A stretch of DNA of 14,321 nucleotides from JANOBJ01 sp031411575 (lineage in GTDB: Bacteria > Pseudomonadota > Gammaproteobacteria > Burkholderiales > Burkholderiaceae_C). Both the position numbers and the translations under genes were made by a program. The DNA lies in the NCBI GenBank assembly GCA_031411575.1, contig JANOBJ010000255.1:1-14321 (forward strand), read 5' to 3'. This document shows, one piece after another, positions 1 to 6,036 of this stretch (its first letter is position 1; each line of letters opens with the position of its first letter). Below the pieces are notes generated by a model. It ran no database searches and was not told the origin of the DNA. It saw only the letters and a list, made by a program, of their open reading frames with translations.

Positions 1-238
1 CGGCAACAATGGCCTGACCGAAGACCCCGTCACCGGCAGCCTGAACGCCGCGCTCGCGCAGTGGCTGATCGGCGTCGGGCTGGCGCCCGACCGCTATGTG
101 GCCGCGCAGGGCACGGCGCTGGCGCGCGCCGGCCGCGTGCACATCGAACGCGATCCTTCGACGGGCTCAGGACACGCTGGAACCATCTGGGTCGGGGGCG
201 ATTCCGTCACCTGCATCGACGGAACGGTCAGCCTGTGA
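1..238 (+). CDS. PhzF family isomerase, 3' end (partial)
   Basis: The 5' end lies outside the window; the reading frame starts at base 2 and ends with TGA at 236-238, giving about 78 residues. The visible part begins GNNGLTEDPVTGSLNAALAQ, which matches the conserved 'DPVTGSAH/N' phosphate- or substrate-binding segment of the PhzF/DapF-like fold, and ends with the typical 'GTIWVGGDSVTCIDGTV' C-terminal strand. PhzF-like enzymes are cytoplasmic isomerases; most have no known substrate. An in-frame segment PSTGSGHAG (bases 155-181) interrupts the normally short turn between 'VHIERD' and 'GTIWVGG', and it is encoded by a REP-like repeat. The stop overlaps the start of the next gene (GTGA), so the two are probably translated together. 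The family assignment is firm; the catalytic residue is not visible. Confidence 0.85.
   Translation, partial: GNNGLTEDPVTGSLNAALAQWLIGVGLAPDRYVAAQGTALARAGRVHIERDPSTGSGHAGTIWVGGDSVTCIDGTVSL
155..173 (+). repeat. REP-like dispersed repeat inside a coding region
   Basis: The 19-mer CCTTCGACGGGCTCAGGAC is the half-element of a palindromic repeat that I know to be scattered through many Comamonadaceae genomes, usually between genes and continuing GAACGG. Here it lies in frame in the PhzF gene and encodes P-S-T-G-S-G. Only one half is present, and no matching inverted half is seen nearby. Identification is from memory of the motif; the copy number in this genome cannot be seen from the window. Confidence 0.6.
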
Positions 239-945
239 CCGCCGCGCTCGATCACCTGGTGGTGCTGGCCGCCTCGCTGGACGAGGGTGCAGCCTGGTGC
301 GAGGCCACGCTTGGCGTTACTGCTGGCCCGGGCGGCGAACACCCGCTGATGGGCACGCACAACCGGCTGCTGCGCACCAGCAGCCCGGCGTTCCCGCAGT
401 CGTTCCTGGAGATTATTGCTATCAACAATATAGCAAACAATGACCATCCGATGAGGACCAGGCGCTGGTTTGACATGGATAACCCGGTTTTGAAGGCTCA
501 CGTGGCCACTCACGGCCCGCAGCTCATTCACTGGGTGGCGCGGGTGCCCGATGTGCAGGCAGCGGTGGCCCGCCTGGCGGCCCTGGGCATCGACCGCGGC
601 CCCGCGATTGCCGCCACGCGCCAGACGCCGCGTGGCCTGCTACAGTGGCAGATCACGGTGCGTGACGACGGCCAGCGTCTGTTTGCCGGCTGCCTGCCGA
701 CGTTGATCCAGTGGGGCGCGGCGCATCACACGCCAATGACCGTCCCCCACCCGGCCGATGCGCTCCCGCACAGCGCCGTGACGCTTCAGTCACTGGAACT
801 GGCCTCGCCGGATGCGGCCGCGCTGAACGCGGCGTTCCCGGCCATCGGCCTGCATGAATGGCGTGCCGCAGCCGGGCCAGCCCGCCTGCGCGCCACGCTG
901 GCCACGCCCAAGGGCCTGATCACCCTCGATTCGGGCGGCCATTGA
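235..945 (+). CDS. VOC/glyoxalase-like domain protein
   Basis: A 236-residue soluble protein. I chose the GTG at 235 because it overlaps the preceding stop as GTGA, has a weak ribosome site GGAACGG at 221-227, and begins the domain exactly (TAALDHLVVLAASLDEGAAW). It resembles the Glyoxalase_3-type VOC domain: LDHLVV strand at residues 5-10, a second conserved block HPLMGTHNRLL (36-46), FLEIIAI (58-63), then RRWFDMD (76-82). The C-terminal half has the usual paired beta-alpha repeat. The substrate is unknown. Residues 62-67 (AINNIA) are encoded by a 17-bp palindromic repeat, and the patch around 411-449 is strikingly AT-rich against its GC-rich surroundings. The family usually has an Asp/Pro/Ala-rich loop there. 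It is probably co-transcribed with the PhzF gene. Confidence 0.8.
   Translation: MTAALDHLVVLAASLDEGAAWCEATLGVTAGPGGEHPLMGTHNRLLRTSSPAFPQSFLEIIAINNIANNDHPMRTRRWFDMDNPVLKAHVATHGPQLIHWVARVPDVQAAVARLAALGIDRGPAIAATRQTPRGLLQWQITVRDDGQRLFAGCLPTLIQWGAAHHTPMTVPHPADALPHSAVTLQSLELASPDAAALNAAFPAIGLHEWRAAAGPARLRATLATPKGLITLDSGGH
416..436 (+). repeat. Palindromic mini-repeat, copy 1
   Basis: GCTATCAACAATATAGC at 418-434 has arms GCTAT/ATAGC around a 7-base loop, and the arms extend to 7 bp each (TTGCTAT 416-422, ATAGCAA 430-436). It lies wholly within the VOC gene, in frame. Two further copies with the same 5-7-5 layout are at 1958-1974 and 13498-13514. Confidence 0.65.
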
Positions 946-1010
946 CGGTGGGGGCTGACACGCGCTCCCCGCCCAGAACCACTCGCCCGACAACCGCTGA
1001 CCCCGCCACC

Positions 1011-1973
1011 ATGACCCTGCCCACCCTCGCCGAGATTGAAGCCGCGGCCCGCGTGGTCTACCGCGAGTTCCAGGCCACCCCGCAGTACCGCTGGGCCACG
1101 CTGAGTGACCGGCTGGGTACCGATTGCTGGGTCAAACACGAGAACCACACCCCCGTAGGTGCCTTCAAGATTCGCGGCGGCCTCACCTATTTCGACCAAC
1201 TGCGCCAGCGCGGCGAACTGCCGCGCGAAGTGATGAGTGCCACCCGCGGCAACCACGGCCAGAGCATCGCCTGGGCGGCGCGCGTGCACGGCGTGGCCTG
1301 CACCATCGTCGTGCCGCATGGCAACTCGGTGGAAAAGAACCGCGCCATGCGCGCGCTCGGCGCCACGCTGATCGAACACGGCGACGACTTCCAGTCCAGC
1401 CGCGAGCACGCCACCGCCCTGGCGGCCGAGCGCGGCGCCCACATGGTGCCCAGCTACCACGCCGACCTGGTGAGCGGCGTGTCCACCTACTGGTGGGAGT
1501 TCCTGGGCGCGGTGCCACAACTCGACGTGGTGTACGTGCCCATCGGCCTGGGGTCAGGCGCGTGCGCGGCCATTGCCGCCAAACTGGCTTTGGGGCACCC
1601 AGCCCGCGTCGTTGGCGTGGTGAGCGCCCACGCCACCACCTACCCCGATTCGCTCGCAGCGGGTCGCGTGGTCGAAGCGCCCGTGACAACCCGCCTGGCC
1701 GACGGCATGGCGGTGCGCATCGCCGACGCGGGCGCGCTGGCCGTGCTGGCGCAGCACCTGGATCACATCGTGCGCGTGACCGACGACGAGGTGGGCCAGG
1801 CCATGCGCGACCTGTACGCCGACACCCACAACGTGGCCGAAGGCGCCGGCGCGGCCAGCTTTGCGGCCGCCATGCAGGAGCGCTCGCAACTGCGCGGTCA
1901 GGTCGTGGGCACCACGCTGTGCGGCGGCAACGTGGACGCGGATGTGTTGGCCGAAACGCTATCAAAACAATAG
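1011..1973 (+). CDS. PLP-dependent threonine/serine dehydratase
   Basis: A 320-residue fold-type II PLP enzyme of the threonine/serine dehydratase family; it would deaminate L-threonine or a related hydroxy amino acid to a 2-oxo acid and ammonia in the cytoplasm. The Schiff-base lysine is K53 in PVGAFKIRGG; the substrate-carboxylate loop is ATRGNHGQS (77-85); the phosphate-binding glycine loop is GLGSG (179-183); the residue facing the pyridine nitrogen is C304 in CGGNVD, where many relatives have serine. No C-terminal ACT domain is present, so this is the short, biodegradative or catabolic form rather than feedback-regulated IlvA. The ATG at 1011 fits the domain start; no clear ribosome site is visible. 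It follows the VOC gene by 65 bases. The C-terminal residues LSKQ and the stop are encoded within a palindromic repeat. Substrate specificity is not settled. Confidence 0.88.
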   Translation: MTLPTLAEIEAAARVVYREFQATPQYRWATLSDRLGTDCWVKHENHTPVGAFKIRGGLTYFDQLRQRGELPREVMSATRGNHGQSIAWAARVHGVACTIVVPHGNSVEKNRAMRALGATLIEHGDDFQSSREHATALAAERGAHMVPSYHADLVSGVSTYWWEFLGAVPQLDVVYVPIGLGSGACAAIAAKLALGHPARVVGVVSAHATTYPDSLAAGRVVEAPVTTRLADGMAVRIADAGALAVLAQHLDHIVRVTDDEVGQAMRDLYADTHNVAEGAGAASFAAAMQERSQLRGQVVGTTLCGGNVDADVLAETLSKQ

Positions 1974-1974
1974 C
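1958..1974 (+). repeat. Palindromic mini-repeat, copy 2, spanning a stop codon
   Basis: GCTATCAAAACAATAGC with arms GCTAT (1958-1962) and ATAGC (1970-1974) around a 7-base loop. The TAG stop of the dehydratase (1971-1973) is the first three bases of the TAGC in the right arm. This reading frame differs from the one used in copy 1, so the shared feature is the DNA palindrome, not a peptide. Confidence 0.65.
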
Positions 1975-2027
1975 CGTCGTCGCCCCGGCGACAAGGACCA
2001 GCGGCACTTTTGGTCACAATTTCGGCT

Positions 2028-2696
2028 ATGGGAACCCTCTACCTCGTGCGGCACGGCCAGGCCTCGTTCGGCGCCGATGACTATGACCAGTTGAGCCCGC
2101 TCGGGGCGCGGCAAAGCGTGCGGCTGGGCGAGTATTTCGCGCAAAAAGGGTTGCAGTTTGAGGCCGTCATCACCGGCTCCTTGCGGCGCCATGCGCAGAC
2201 CTGGCAGGGCATCGCCGAGGGCCTGAAAATGACGCTCGAGCCACTCGTCTTGCCGGGCCTGAACGAGTACGACAGCGAGGCCGTGATTGGCGCCATCCAC
2301 CCGCACAAGCTCGAAAAGCCCACCTCGCCCGAGCAGTACCGCCACCATTTCCGGCTGCTGCGCGACGGCCTGAAAGCCTGGATGGACGGCACCGTGAGCC
2401 CGCGCGGCATGACCGATTACAGCGGCTTCGTGCAGGGCGTCACCAGCGCGCTGGACCATGTGCGCCAGAGCCACGCGGGCAACGTGCTGATCGTCTCCAG
2501 CGGCGGGCCAATTTCCACCGCGGTCGGCCACGTGCTCGGCACCTCACCCGAAACCACGATCGAGCTCAACCTGCGCATCCGCAACAGCTCGGTCACCGAA
2601 TTTGCGTTCACGCCCAAGCGGCACATGCTGGTGACCTACAACACCCTGCCGCACCTCGACCACACCGACTACGCCGACTGGGTGACCTACGCGTAA
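2028..2696 (+). CDS. Histidine phosphatase superfamily protein (second His absent)
   Basis: A 222-residue protein with the phosphoglycerate-mutase-like fold. The N-terminal motif LVRHGQA carries the phospho-acceptor H9 with R8, and R53/R54 (GSLRRHAQT) and E80 (GLNEYD) match the rest of the phosphate pocket. The C-terminal motif is VSSGGPIS (156-163), where classical members have SHGG: the second catalytic histidine is replaced by serine 158. A subgroup of proteobacterial relatives has this SGG form as I recall it, so phosphatase activity is uncertain. ATG 2028 was chosen because the domain starts at residue 3; an upstream TTG at 2010 would add six residues. It follows the dehydratase by 54 bases. 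Physiological substrate unknown. Confidence 0.85.
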   Translation: MGTLYLVRHGQASFGADDYDQLSPLGARQSVRLGEYFAQKGLQFEAVITGSLRRHAQTWQGIAEGLKMTLEPLVLPGLNEYDSEAVIGAIHPHKLEKPTSPEQYRHHFRLLRDGLKAWMDGTVSPRGMTDYSGFVQGVTSALDHVRQSHAGNVLIVSSGGPISTAVGHVLGTSPETTIELNLRIRNSSVTEFAFTPKRHMLVTYNTLPHLDHTDYADWVTYA

Positions 2697-2704
2697 TGCC
2701 GGCG

Positions 2705-2734
2705 TGTCGCGCTGTGGCGACAGGGCAACTTTTC
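2705..2734 (+). terminator. Possible terminator after the phosphatase gene
   Basis: A perfect 6-bp hairpin TGTCGC (2705-2710)/GCGACA (2717-2722) with a 6-base loop starts eight bases after the stop. A T-run, ACTTTTCC, follows at 2729-2734 after a six-base gap, so the match to an intrinsic terminator is only moderate. Confidence 0.4.
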
Positions 2735-2743
2735 CCGGATAGG

Positions 2744-2761
2744 GTGTGAACTGCGTCACAC
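2744..2761 (+). promoter_or_regulatory. CRP/FNR-family operator (TGTGA-N6-TCACA)
   Basis: GTGTGA (2744-2749), ACTGCG, TCACAC (2756-2761) is a perfect 6-6-6 inverted repeat and contains the exact CRP-type consensus TGTGA-N6-TCACA. The centre is at 2752.5. Relative to a start point inferred from the -10-like TAGACT at 2782-2787, the centre lies at -41.5, the standard class II activator position. The protein that binds it (CRP/Vfr-like or another family member) cannot be named from the window. Confidence 0.6.
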
Positions 2762-2781
2762 GCGATTCACGGGTGCGTGGC

Positions 2782-2794
2782 TAGACTGGTGCAA
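2782..2794 (+). promoter_or_regulatory. Inferred -10 element and start point for the 61-codon gene
   Basis: TAGACT at 2782-2787 matches four of six bases of TATAAT. With initiation near 2794 the leader would be about 20 bases and includes the ribosome site AGGGAGAA at 2801-2808. No good -35 hexamer is seen; the operator covers that position, as expected for an activator-dependent promoter. Confidence 0.4.
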
Positions 2795-2813
2795 ACAGTC
2801 AGGGAGAACCACC

Positions 2814-2999
2814 ATGCACACTGCCCCTCACCAGCCAGAACCGCACCCCGGCGCACCGCGCCCGGCCGAAGTTCATACCTGGCTGCACCGCCTTGCTGCG
2901 CGGCGGCCGGCACAGCAACAGTTGCAACCGGTGCGCGTGCCGGCGCGCCTGGCGCAGCTCGACCCGGATCAACTGATCCGCGAAGTCGGCGAGTGGTGA
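2814..2999 (+). CDS. Small hypothetical protein, 61 residues
   Basis: I do not recognise this protein. The ATG at 2814 has a good ribosome site (AGGGAGAA, five bases upstream), and a strong operator and plausible promoter lie just before it, which together support a real gene. The N-terminal 20 residues are rich in Pro and His; the middle (WLHRLAARRPAQQQLQ) is basic; the C-terminal part (RLAQLDPDQLIREVGEW) could form an acidic amphipathic helix. There is no signal peptide, membrane segment or Cys pair. A cytoplasmic regulatory or protein-binding role would be a guess. A long hairpin structure follows its stop codon. Confidence 0.5.
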   Translation: MHTAPHQPEPHPGAPRPAEVHTWLHRLAARRPAQQQLQPVRVPARLAQLDPDQLIREVGEW

Positions 3000-3416
3000 C
3001 GGGTGGATGGCAAGCCGTGTGGCACTTGCGGTGTGCGGCCACGCAACACCGCTGCCGGCACCCCCACACGGCGAGCCCAAAACCGTGAATTATTCACAAC
3101 AGTCGGACTTGGAGACGCACGCCGCACTTGCGTCAAAACCTGCAACCGGTAGAGTTGACTTTGACGGCGGTGGAGCAGGGAGTGACATCTCCACCAAGCA
3201 GATCGGCAGTGAAGTGTGCTGGCGCCGTCGCCAAATTCCGCGCCGGCACTGCGCTCTCAGTGCCATACCCCCCAAAGCTTCTCTCTGATTGACCGGCCGG
3301 GCAGCCTTTCGTCTGTGCTCGCGCGAATGCCCGTAAGATGATTGGGTAACTCCAGCAGTTGGCGCGATCAGGCGCCAGGCTCGCCTAGAGTCTGAATACC
3401 CCAGGAGTCCATCCCC
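3000..3416. other. Gene-free region rich in inverted repeats
   Basis: No convincing gene is present on either strand. The region carries: a nested hairpin at 3014-3072; a symmetric GTGAAT-T-ATTCAC at 3085-3097; GACGCA/TGCGTC at 3114-3134; GACGGCG (3163-3169) pairing with CGCCGTC (3223-3229); GGTGGAG (3169-3175)/CTCCACC (3189-3195) inside that; TGGCG/CGCCA at 3220-3233; and GGCACTG (3245-3251)/CAGTGCC (3258-3264). It could hold a structured leader for the next gene or an independent small RNA. No promoter with both hexamers was found. Alternative pairings overlap, so a single fold cannot be claimed. Confidence 0.4.
3014..3072 (+). other. Nested hairpin after the 61-codon gene
   Basis: A perfect 9-bp outer stem GCCGTGTGG (3014-3022)/CCACACGGC (3064-3072) encloses a second hairpin: GCGGTGTGCG (3028-3037) pairs with CGC-[A]-ACACCGC (3042-3052), with one bulged A and a four-base loop GCCA. 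It starts 14 bases after the stop codon. No T-run follows, so if it ends transcription it does so without the usual tail; it may instead protect the transcript end or be part of an RNA gene. Confidence 0.45.
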
Positions 3417-4664
3417 GTGCGAATCGATGCGGCCGCCGATCCCCCCGTCTGGGCGCCGCCCGTGGCCGCCGCTGCCCCGCGCGGGCTGTGCACCGATTGC
3501 GGCATCTCGCGCTCGTCCGACCCCAAGCGTTGCGGCACGGCCTGCCAGTTCATCCAGCCCGACTACGCCGCGATGGAAACACGGGTGCACGGCCGCACGC
3601 GCGATCCGGCGCGACCCGACGAACTGTTCTTCGGCCCTTTCCTGCGCATGGCGCGCGCCTCGCTCGCCACGCCAGCGTCAGGCGCGCAGTGGACGGGCAT
3701 CACCACTCGGCTGGCCGAGCGGCTGCTGGAAACCGGTGCGGTGGACGCGGTGCTGACCATGGCACCCGACCCGAACGACAGCTGGCGCCCGATGCCTGTG
3801 CTGGTCACCAAACCGGAAGGCATGGCGCAATGCCGTGGCATGCGCATGGGCTACGCGCCGCTGCTCGCGCTGCTGGAGCCGGCGCGCGCGCAGGGCCACA
3901 AGCGGCTGGCGGTGATCGGCATCCCGTGCCAGGTCTATGCGCTGCGGGCGCTCGAACACGAGCTGGGCTTCGAGCGGCTGTATGTGATCGGCACGCCCTG
4001 CTCCGACAACACCACCACCGAACGTTTTCATGAGTTCCTGCGGCTGATCTCCGAGGAGCCGGCCAGCATCACCTACCTGGAATTCAGAGCCGACTACCAC
4101 GTGGAGATCCGCTACCGCGACGGCCGCGTCAAGGCCATCCCGTTCCTGATGCTGCCGCTGTCGCAACTGCCCAATGATTTTTTCCCCCTCACTTGCCGCA
4201 CCTGCGTGGACTACACCAATGTGCTGGCCGACATCACGGTCGGCTACATGGGCGGCGAGGGCGAGCAGTGGCTGCTGGTGCGCAACGCGCGGGGCGAAGA
4301 TCTGCTCTCGCTGCTCGGCAATGAGGTCAACCTGGCCGCACCGGGCAGCGCGGGCAAGCGCCACGGCCCGGTCAAGGGTTTTCTGGCCAATGTGCAGCGC
4401 GCCGCCGGCGGCCTGCCGCTGCGGCGCATGCCGCAATGGCTGCGGCCGGTGGTGGGCTGGCTGATGCCACGCGTAGGGCCGCGCGGGCTGGAGTTCGCGC
4501 GGGCGCGTGTCGAAATGAAGGCCGTGGAAACCATCGTCCACCTGCGCCGCGAGCACCCGGCCCGCATGAAGAACATGGTGCCGCCGCATGTGTGGACACT
4601 CGTCGAGCCCTATGGGCTGACGCCCGACGCCGGTGAGGGGCCAGAGCAGCCCGCCTCGGCATAG
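3417..4664 (+). CDS. FrhB/FdhB-family Fe-S flavoprotein, BciB-like
   Basis: A 415-residue protein of the coenzyme F420 hydrogenase/dehydrogenase beta-subunit family. The family includes BciB, the ferredoxin-dependent 8-vinyl reductase of (bacterio)chlorophyll synthesis, and this sequence looks like the form I know from purple bacteria. Cysteines that can bind iron-sulfur clusters are at 25, 28, 39 and 43 (CTDCG...RCGTACQ) and at 139, 171, 195, 260 and 263 (GIPCQ, GTPCSDN, CRTC). It is soluble, with no signal peptide. The GTG start at 3417 is supported by AGGAG at 3403-3407, nine bases upstream; no in-frame ATG precedes the first Cys motif. No other photosynthesis gene is in the window, so the specific reaction is inferred; it could be another FrhB-type oxidoreductase. 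It converges with cynS, 18 bases apart. Confidence 0.75.
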   Translation: MRIDAAADPPVWAPPVAAAAPRGLCTDCGISRSSDPKRCGTACQFIQPDYAAMETRVHGRTRDPARPDELFFGPFLRMARASLATPASGAQWTGITTRLAERLLETGAVDAVLTMAPDPNDSWRPMPVLVTKPEGMAQCRGMRMGYAPLLALLEPARAQGHKRLAVIGIPCQVYALRALEHELGFERLYVIGTPCSDNTTTERFHEFLRLISEEPASITYLEFRADYHVEIRYRDGRVKAIPFLMLPLSQLPNDFFPLTCRTCVDYTNVLADITVGYMGGEGEQWLLVRNARGEDLLSLLGNEVNLAAPGSAGKRHGPVKGFLANVQRAAGGLPLRRMPQWLRPVVGWLMPRVGPRGLEFARARVEMKAVETIVHLRREHPARMKNMVPPHVWTLVEPYGLTPDAGEGPEQPASA

Positions 4665-4682
4665 GGTCGCCGTCGGCCCGGC

Positions 4683-5126
4683 TCAGTAGGTCTTGTACGG
4701 CAGGAACTTGCCCGACAACACCACGTTGACACGATCGCCCTTGGGGTCCGGCTGGCGCACGATGTCCATGGAGAAATCAATCGCGCTCATGATGCCGTCG
4801 CCAAACTCTTCGTGGATCAGCTCCTTGATGGTGGTGCCATACACGCTCACGATCTCGTACCAGCGGTAGATCAGCGGGTCGGTCGGCACAGCGGTGGGCA
4901 GCGAGCCCTTGTACGGCACGACCTGCAGCCACTTCTGTTCATCGGCGGTCAGGCCAAAAATCTTGCCGACCACCTTGGCCTGCGCGGGGGTCGCGGTCAT
5001 CTGGCCGAGGCACAGGGCGGTTGTCCACTCCTTGCTTTGACCGACCTTCTTGGCCACGTCTTCCCACTTGATGCCCTTGGACACCTTGGTGCTGATGATC
5101 TTTTCGGTCACTTCCATACGGTTCAT
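4683..5126 (-). CDS. cynS: Cyanate hydratase (cyanase)
   Basis: A 147-residue cyanase, which converts cyanate plus bicarbonate to ammonia and two CO2 (via carbamate) in the cytoplasm; known cyanases are decamers. The N-terminal helical DNA-binding-like domain (about residues 1-77) is followed by the catalytic domain. R88, E91 and S114 occupy the positions of the catalytic Arg/Glu/Ser triad (R96, E99, S122 in E. coli, a constant offset of eight), in YRWYEIVSVYG and GIMSAIDF. The family C-terminus FLPYKTY is intact. The ATG at 5126 has GGAG (5132-5135 on this strand) five bases upstream; a second ATG is three codons in. It is the last gene of the cyn operon, 28 bases after cynD. Confidence 0.97.
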   Translation of the reverse strand: MNRMEVTEKIISTKVSKGIKWEDVAKKVGQSKEWTTALCLGQMTATPAQAKVVGKIFGLTADEQKWLQVVPYKGSLPTAVPTDPLIYRWYEIVSVYGTTIKELIHEEFGDGIMSAIDFSMDIVRQPDPKGDRVNVVLSGKFLPYKTY

Positions 5127-5154
5127 GTTGACTCCATTTTTGGCAGGTTTGAAA

Positions 5155-6036
5155 TCAGTGCTCGCTGCCGGCCTTGGCCCGCGTCACGAGGAAATCGACA
5201 ATGTCATTGCGCAGGTCGTAGTAGCCCGGCAGGTGGTGCAGCGTGGCGCGCCTGCGGTTGCGTGGCAGGGTGTTGGTGACCACCTCGGCTATGCCACCGG
5301 GCACGTACCCTGAGGGCGTTTCGGTGCCGTTGCTCATCAGCAGGATACGGTCGGCCAGCAGGATCGCCTCGTCCACGTCGTGCGTGATCATGAACACCGT
5401 TTGGTGCGTCTCGCGCACGATCGCCATCAGTTCGTCCTGGATGGTGCCGCGCGTCAGCGCGTCGAGCGCGCCAAAGGGCTCGTCCAGCAGCAGCATCTTG
5501 GGCGAAATGGCAAACGCGCGCGCGATGCCCACGCGCTGCTTCATGCCACCGGACAGCTGCGACGGCTTCTTGTCGATGGCGGGCATCAAGCCGACCATGG
5601 CCACAAACTTTTCCACCTGTTCATTGATCTGAGCGCGAGTCCAGTCGGGCCAGCGGGATTCCACGGCGAACGCGATGTTCCGGCGTACCGTGAGCCAGGG
5701 CATCAGCGCATGGCTCTGGAACACCACGCCGCGCTCCAGGCTCGGGCCGGCCACTTCGCGCCCGTCCATGAAGACATGACCGCCAGTCGCGGTGTCCAGC
5801 CCGGCCAGCACGTTCAGGATGGTGGTCTTGCCGCAGCCCGAGTGGCCGATGATGCAGACGAATTCGCCCTTGTCGAGCGAAAAGCTGACGTCGGCAAACA
5901 CCGGCTTGTCGGCCACGAACGATTTGGACAGGCCTTCGATCTTGAGGAAGCCTTGCATGGGGCGGTCTTTCTTCGGCGCGGCGGCGGCGGTGGCAGCGTT
6001 GGCACTGGCCGTGCGTTGGTCAAGCTCACTCCACAT
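5155..6036 (-). CDS. cynD: Cyanate/nitrate-type ABC transporter ATP-binding protein
   Basis: A 293-residue ABC ATPase of the NrtD/CynD/SsuB/TauB group; it would drive cyanate import from the inner face of the membrane. From the first ATG: Walker A GHSGCGKT (64-71), Q-loop Q107, signature LSGGMKQ (161-167), Walker B LLLDEP with E186, D-loop LDALTR, switch H219. The C-terminal stretch PRNRRRATLHHLPGYYDLRN is typical of the nitrate/cyanate branch. The ATG at 6036 overlaps the permease gene by 11 bases; the alternative ATG at 5958 (MQGFLKIEG) begins just before the domain and would drop a 26-residue Ala-rich leader, so the start is uncertain. Assignment to cyanate rests on the adjacent cynS and the cynABDS order known from Synechococcus. 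Confidence 0.9.
   Translation of the reverse strand: MWSELDQRTASANAATAAAAPKKDRPMQGFLKIEGLSKSFVADKPVFADVSFSLDKGEFVCIIGHSGCGKTTILNVLAGLDTATGGHVFMDGREVAGPSLERGVVFQSHALMPWLTVRRNIAFAVESRWPDWTRAQINEQVEKFVAMVGLMPAIDKKPSQLSGGMKQRVGIARAFAISPKMLLLDEPFGALDALTRGTIQDELMAIVRETHQTVFMITHDVDEAILLADRILLMSNGTETPSGYVPGGIAEVVTNTLPRNRRRATLHHLPGYYDLRNDIVDFLVTRAKAGSEH

Noticed and set aside
786..2007. Long minus-strand frames opposite the VOC and dehydratase genes
   Set aside because: They lie opposite genes with clear catalytic motifs, and their composition is typical of antisense frames.
3245..3290. Intrinsic terminator at the GGCACTG/CAGTGCC hairpin
   Set aside because: The stem is good, but it is followed by a C-run, not a T-run, so I list it only as part of the structured region.
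3278..3340. Sigma-70 promoter for the BciB-like gene (TTGACC, or TAAGAT at 3332)
   Set aside because: Each is a single hexamer-like match with no acceptable partner at 16-18 bases.
3090..3590. Minus-strand frame of 166 codons covering the gene-free region
   Set aside because: It runs into the N-terminal Cys motif region of the BciB-like gene on the other strand, has no recognisable domain and no good ribosome site, and would cover the inverted repeats.
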